Source: Campylobacter showae (GTDB lineage Bacteria; Campylobacterota; Campylobacteria; Campylobacterales; Campylobacteraceae). Taken from it: a stretch of DNA of 64,000 bases. The stretch lies in assembly GCF_900699785.1 (NCBI RefSeq), contig NZ_LR535679.1, forward strand, positions 1,116,001-1,180,000. Direction: 5' to 3'. The notes under the pieces were generated by a model that saw only the letters and a program-made list of their open reading frames with translations, was not told where the DNA came from and did not search any database. Positions 60,931 through 64,000 of this stretch are shown piece after piece (the first letter of the stretch is position 1; every line of letters begins with the position of its first letter). Both the position numbers and the translations under genes were made by a program.

Positions 60931-61911
60931 CTACCAAATTTTACGGTTTAAATTTAGCTCTTTTACTATCTGCGTAAAGCTCTCTATCTCGCTTTCATAG
61001 GCAGTTAGCGTCGCTTCGTCCGTTAGCGATTTAGCGAGCCTTGGCTCAAAGTCGTCGCGCCGAGTCTCGACGGCGATAAAGATTTGACCGTCCTTAAAAA
61101 CGGCGTTTACGGGGCAGCCAAATCTCTCGCAAAGCTCGCGAAATCTCTCCATAATCACGGGCGTAAGGACGTATCTAGCGCCGATCTGATCGGTCGTATA
61201 GACGTCAAAAATCTCTTCAAACCTCGCATCGTCCATACTCGCCCGCTGCCCGTAGATCGCTAAATTTCGCGAAGCTGCATGCGCGATTTGCGTTACGCAG
61301 TTTGATTTTTTATTAAAATCCGCCTTAAAAAGCACGCCCCGAAATAGCACGACCGTCTCGGTGTTATTTTTCTTTTTTACCATTTTGGCGGCGTAAAAGT
61401 CGCTAAATTTGACGCGAACGCCCTCTATCTCGCCGCTTATGAGATCCTCGGCGCGCCACTGGTGCACCGTACAATCGTAAATCGTAAAAAACTCGTCAAG
61501 CCCCAACCCGCGGTCCTTATCGTAGTTTAATCCGTGTTTTTTTACGATCTTTTCTATGATTTGGCGCTTAAAATTCGCCCTAAATTCGCGCCTTTTTGAT
61601 GCAGTGATAAGCATCGCCGTAAAAGTATAAACGAGCGCGCCTATCGCAGCGCCGAAAATTGCGTCTAAAAGATACGTTATCGCAGCGCCCGCGCAAATGC
61701 CCGCGCCAAGGCCGATCAAATTTGCTTTTTTGGTAGCCGCGACCAAAATTACGCGCTCGTTTTCTAGCTCTTTTAGCTCGGGCGAAAGCTCGCTCGCGGG
61801 CGAGTTTGGAGCGGGTTTTTCGCCCAAAGCCGCAAAAAGATTAGAAGCCGCCGGAAGTGCAAAAAGCGCTACAAATGCGCCGACGAAAATAAAGGTAAAT
61901 AAAGTCTCCGT
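60931..61911 (-). CDS. DUF3137 membrane protein, start codon apparently ACG
   Basis: Family DUF3137: two hydrophobic helices near residues 65-100 (GLGAGICAGAAITYLLDAIFGAAIG in part), then HGLNYDKDRGLGLDEFFTIYD (in part), the soluble domain and C-terminal FVRLCERFG-like region with GQIFIAVETRRDDFEP. The first standard start is TTG at 61827 (298 residues), but the frame stays open upstream. A well-spaced AAAGGAG precedes an ACG at 61911, giving ETLFTFIFVGAFVALFAL, a complete extra N-terminal helix, and 326 residues. The ATG has probably changed to ACG, or ACG initiates weakly. Confidence 0.72.
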   Translation of the reverse strand, partial: TETLFTFIFVGAFVALFALPAASNLFAALGEKPAPNSPASELSPELKELENERVILVAATKKANLIGLGAGICAGAAITYLLDAIFGAAIGALVYTFTAMLITASKRREFRANFKRQIIEKIVKKHGLNYDKDRGLGLDEFFTIYDCTVHQWRAEDLISGEIEGVRVKFSDFYAAKMVKKKNNTETVVLFRGVLFKADFNKKSNCVTQIAHAASRNLAIYGQRASMDDARFEEIFDVYTTDQIGARYVLTPVIMERFRELCERFGCPVNAVFKDGQIFIAVETRRDDFEPRLAKSLTDEATLTAYESEIESFTQIVKELNLNRKIW

Positions 61912-62339
61912 TTTAACTCCTTTACGCGTTTGCCCGCTTATTTTTACGGCTTATTGGCTCGCAAACTAAAGCCATCAAGTGCGGTTAAATTCCGGTGCGG
62001 TAATTAAATCCAGACCGTGCGATTAAATTTCAACTCCGCACTTGCGCTTAAATTTACGCCGCTTTTTCTCGCATCTTTTGCCTAAATTTAAGCCGTCCGC
62101 TACTTTGTTTCGTTCCGCTTGTCCGCAAATTTAAACGATCCGCACTCCTTTTTCTCGCGATTGCCGTGCCTTTTTGTTTAAATTTCGCTCTTTTAAATTT
62201 AGCGCCTTACGGAAATTTAAGATTTGGCAAAAACATCTAAATTTAAACAAACCTGTGCGAAGGCAAAATTTGCTTTGCGGCGCAAGCTTTACGCCTAAAT
62301 TCCGCATGCTTGTCGCTCAAATTTACCGCCGCACTCGCC
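61912..62339. other. intergenic region dense in AAATTT, with short direct repeats
   Basis: No gene. Near 61976-62046 the phrase GTGCGGTTAAATT recurs three times with changes, and AAGTGCGG faces CCGCACTT about 60 bases away. The remainder is a run of AAATTT words in GC-richer spacers. It separates the DUF3137 gene from the metF-like gene on the same strand. Confidence 0.45.
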
Positions 62340-63221
62340 TTAAAGCGACCTAAACTCACGAGCTAGCTCCAGGCTCGCCTCGATCTCGGCACGCTTTGCC
62401 ATCACGCTTTCGATGTTTGCGCTCAAATTTAGCCCGTTTTTGTCGCCGAATTTCTTTAGCTCGCGCCAAATTTCTTTGATGATCTCGCAACTTTGCGCTA
62501 GATAGTCCTCGCTTGCGTTTAACCGCTCTTCGACCGAGCTAGGCACGCTAACGCCCAGCCACTTGATAAACTCTAGCGTTTTTGGATTGCCGGCCGTAGA
62601 AAACGTGAGAAATATCGGCTCGGTTATCTTTGCGGCCGCGCAGTCTTCTAAAAATTTACGCGTCATCTGCGCGTCAAAAATCGCCTGCGAGATGAAAAAC
62701 TTCGCTCCCGCCGCGATCTTTTCGCGCATTCTTTGCGGTTCATCGCCTTTTTTAGCGTGGCGCTCGGCGATACATACGCCGCCCGCGGCCAAATTTTCAA
62801 ATTCGCCCGCGATCTCGTACGCGCGAGCCAAATTTAACCGTACTTTTTGCGAGCTAGACGTCGCTCCGACGAGCACGTTTAAATTTGAGCTTTGTTCGGA
62901 TAGAGCCGCGCGAAACCCGTCCTCGTCGTAGCCGCTAGCCACGCGGTAAAAAACGCTCGGAGTCGCGACGCCCAGGTAGTCTCGGTAGTAAATTTCGGGG
63001 CTTAACGTCCCGCTAAACTCAAAAGTCCGTTCGCTTTCGTTTCGCTCGCTCTCGTCTTGCACCTCGTAAAGCACGAGTCCGTCGGCGTTTATGCTCTCTA
63101 TCCTACCCGTCCAGCGATCCGAGATGTCGCGCAGTTTAGCCTCCTCAAATTCGGCCTTGGGCGGCGTTAGTCCGTAGAGCACGAGCCCCTTTTCTTTGTT
63201 TAAAATTTTTTCTTTTAGCAT
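62340..63221 (-). CDS. metF: methylenetetrahydrofolate reductase-like protein (MetF family)
   Basis: 293 residues of the MTHFR beta/alpha barrel: LVLYGLTPPKAE at the start in place of the usual FEFFPPK, YEVQDESERNESERTFEF, YRVASGYDEDGF, GVCIAERHAKKGDEPQRM, AGAKFFISQAIFD and a SVPSSVEERL end. It should supply 5-methyl-THF for methionine synthesis. It lies downstream of metE in the same direction, as metE-metF do in C. jejuni. The divergent N-terminus suggests the atypical campylobacter form. Confidence 0.8.
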   Translation of the reverse strand: MLKEKILNKEKGLVLYGLTPPKAEFEEAKLRDISDRWTGRIESINADGLVLYEVQDESERNESERTFEFSGTLSPEIYYRDYLGVATPSVFYRVASGYDEDGFRAALSEQSSNLNVLVGATSSSQKVRLNLARAYEIAGEFENLAAGGVCIAERHAKKGDEPQRMREKIAAGAKFFISQAIFDAQMTRKFLEDCAAAKITEPIFLTFSTAGNPKTLEFIKWLGVSVPSSVEERLNASEDYLAQSCEIIKEIWRELKKFGDKNGLNLSANIESVMAKRAEIEASLELAREFRSL

Positions 63222-63448
63222 GAAATTTCCAAATTTAAAATGTAGAAAATCGCGCCGTTTGCGGTTAAATTTATGCCGTGGCGGCGCGTGCGCAGGATAA
63301 ATTATTCTCCAGCGACCGACATTTACTCCGCGTCAAATTTGAGCGAGTTTTAAAAATCATCGCCCAAAATTTAGCGGACAAAAGCCGCTTAGGCCGTAAA
63401 TTTAAACGGCAAAAGCGGCAAATTTAGCCGAGTCGCAAGCGGTTAAAT

Positions 63449-64000
63449 TTATGAATTTCTTACGATCTTGACGGCTTCGACCATATTTTTTAGGCTCGGC
63501 TCGACCTCTTCCCATTTGCGCGTTTTTAGGCCGCAGTCCGGGTTGATCCAGAGCTGTTCTTTCGGCAGAACCTCGAGTAGCGCGCGGATCTGACGCACGA
63601 TCTCGTCGGTGCTAGGAACCCGTGGGCTGTGGATGTCGTACACGCCGGGGCCCACCTCTTGTTTGTAGCCGACGGATTTAAAGATCTTTAGCAGTTCGTT
63701 GCCGCTGCGAGCGGTCTCGATACTGATGACATCGGCGTCCATCGCCTCGATCGTCTTAATGATGTCGTTAAACTCGGAGTAACACATATGCGTGTGGATC
63801 TGAGTTTTTGGCTCGGCTGAACTAACCGAGAGCTTAAAGCAATCAACCGCGAATTTCTCGTACGCAGGGATGTTTTCGGTGCGTAGCGGATAGCCCTCTT
63901 TAAACGCCGCTTCGTCCACTTGGATGATTCGGATGCCGGCATTTTGCAGGTCTGCGATCTCGTCAAATATGCAAAGTGCAAGCTGCTTAGCCACTTCGCT
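63449..64000 (-). CDS. metE: cobalamin-independent methionine synthase, C-terminal part (partial)
   Basis: The last 183 residues of MetE; the gene enters from the right edge. Visible are IIQVDEAAFKEGYPLR, the zinc-ligand segment THMCYSEFNDIIKTIEAMDADVISIE in part (His and Cys), PGVYDIHSPRVPSTDEI and INPDCGLKTRKWEE (second catalytic Cys). It transfers a methyl group from 5-methyl-THF triglutamate to homocysteine; with the metF-like gene it completes methionine synthesis. Confidence 0.96.
   Translation of the reverse strand, partial: SEVAKQLALCIFDEIADLQNAGIRIIQVDEAAFKEGYPLRTENIPAYEKFAVDCFKLSVSSAEPKTQIHTHMCYSEFNDIIKTIEAMDADVISIETARSGNELLKIFKSVGYKQEVGPGVYDIHSPRVPSTDEIVRQIRALLEVLPKEQLWINPDCGLKTRKWEEVEPSLKNMVEAVKIVRNS

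Overview
The window looks like chromosomal DNA from a relatively GC-rich Campylobacter of the C. concisus / curvus / rectus / showae group. The evidence is the gene content and order (clpP-tig beside folE-fliI; glmM-lspA-hemJ-like; metE with a metF-like gene), the periplasmic respiratory cytochromes, and the extreme abundance of the word AAATTT in and between genes. The species assignment is inference. There is no rRNA, CRISPR array, prophage or insertion sequence, and one tRNA (Val, GAC).

Layout. 1-7.7 kb: protein quality control (clpP, tig), folE, the flagellar ATPase fliI, a two-gene NifS/NifU iron-sulphur unit, and a di-TOBE molybdate-binding protein. 7.8-12.1 kb: small membrane proteins and a quinol-type nitric oxide reductase with an FNR-like box in front. 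12.2-17.3 kb: an EAL signalling protein overlapping a di-haem peroxidase, a methyltransferase, a thioesterase, and a Zur-like regulator divergent from the zinc uptake genes. 17.4-22 kb: znuA, a DUF1007-NicO fusion, znuC and znuB, with 532 bases of G-rich non-coding DNA between znuC and znuB. 22-29 kb: a zinc-ribbon protein, two DMT exporters, DUF4197, mntP, xth and a small periplasmic gene group. 29.2-33.9 kb: prfA, rpsT, glmM, lspA, a TM2/SHOCT protein and a HemJ-like protein. 34-37 kb: a small AT-richer tellurite/stress island (XRE repressor, frameshifted terD, terD paralogue, secreted protein, terC). 37.2-41.5 kb: a sulphur amino-acid unit (two cystine-type binding proteins, permease, ATPase, cystathionine enzyme) preceded by a 15-residue leader ORF with four Cys and four Met codons. 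41.7-48 kb: proC, proA, proB, nhaA and membrane or lipoproteins. 48-51 kb: a FecCD-type metal/siderophore/B12 ABC importer. 51-55 kb: a response regulator and an FccABC-like periplasmic flavoprotein/cytochrome system. 55-64 kb: tRNA-Val, thrS, infC, hypotheticals, a metallophosphoesterase, an Imm26-like protein, DUF3137, metF-like and the 3' part of metE.

Most notable observations: (1) the Cys/Met-rich leader ORF with mutually exclusive RNA pairings in front of the cystine transporter, a candidate undescribed attenuator; (2) a dispersed ~115-150 base palindromic element, five full copies plus one half copy, whose central hairpin keeps its pairing while its bases change; (3) a pair of G-rich hairpin elements with G-quadruplex potential; (4) paired TATCCTATAGGATA-type operators between the XRE gene and the ter operon; (5) a frameshifted terD and two genes whose natural start position carries ATA or ACG instead of ATG.
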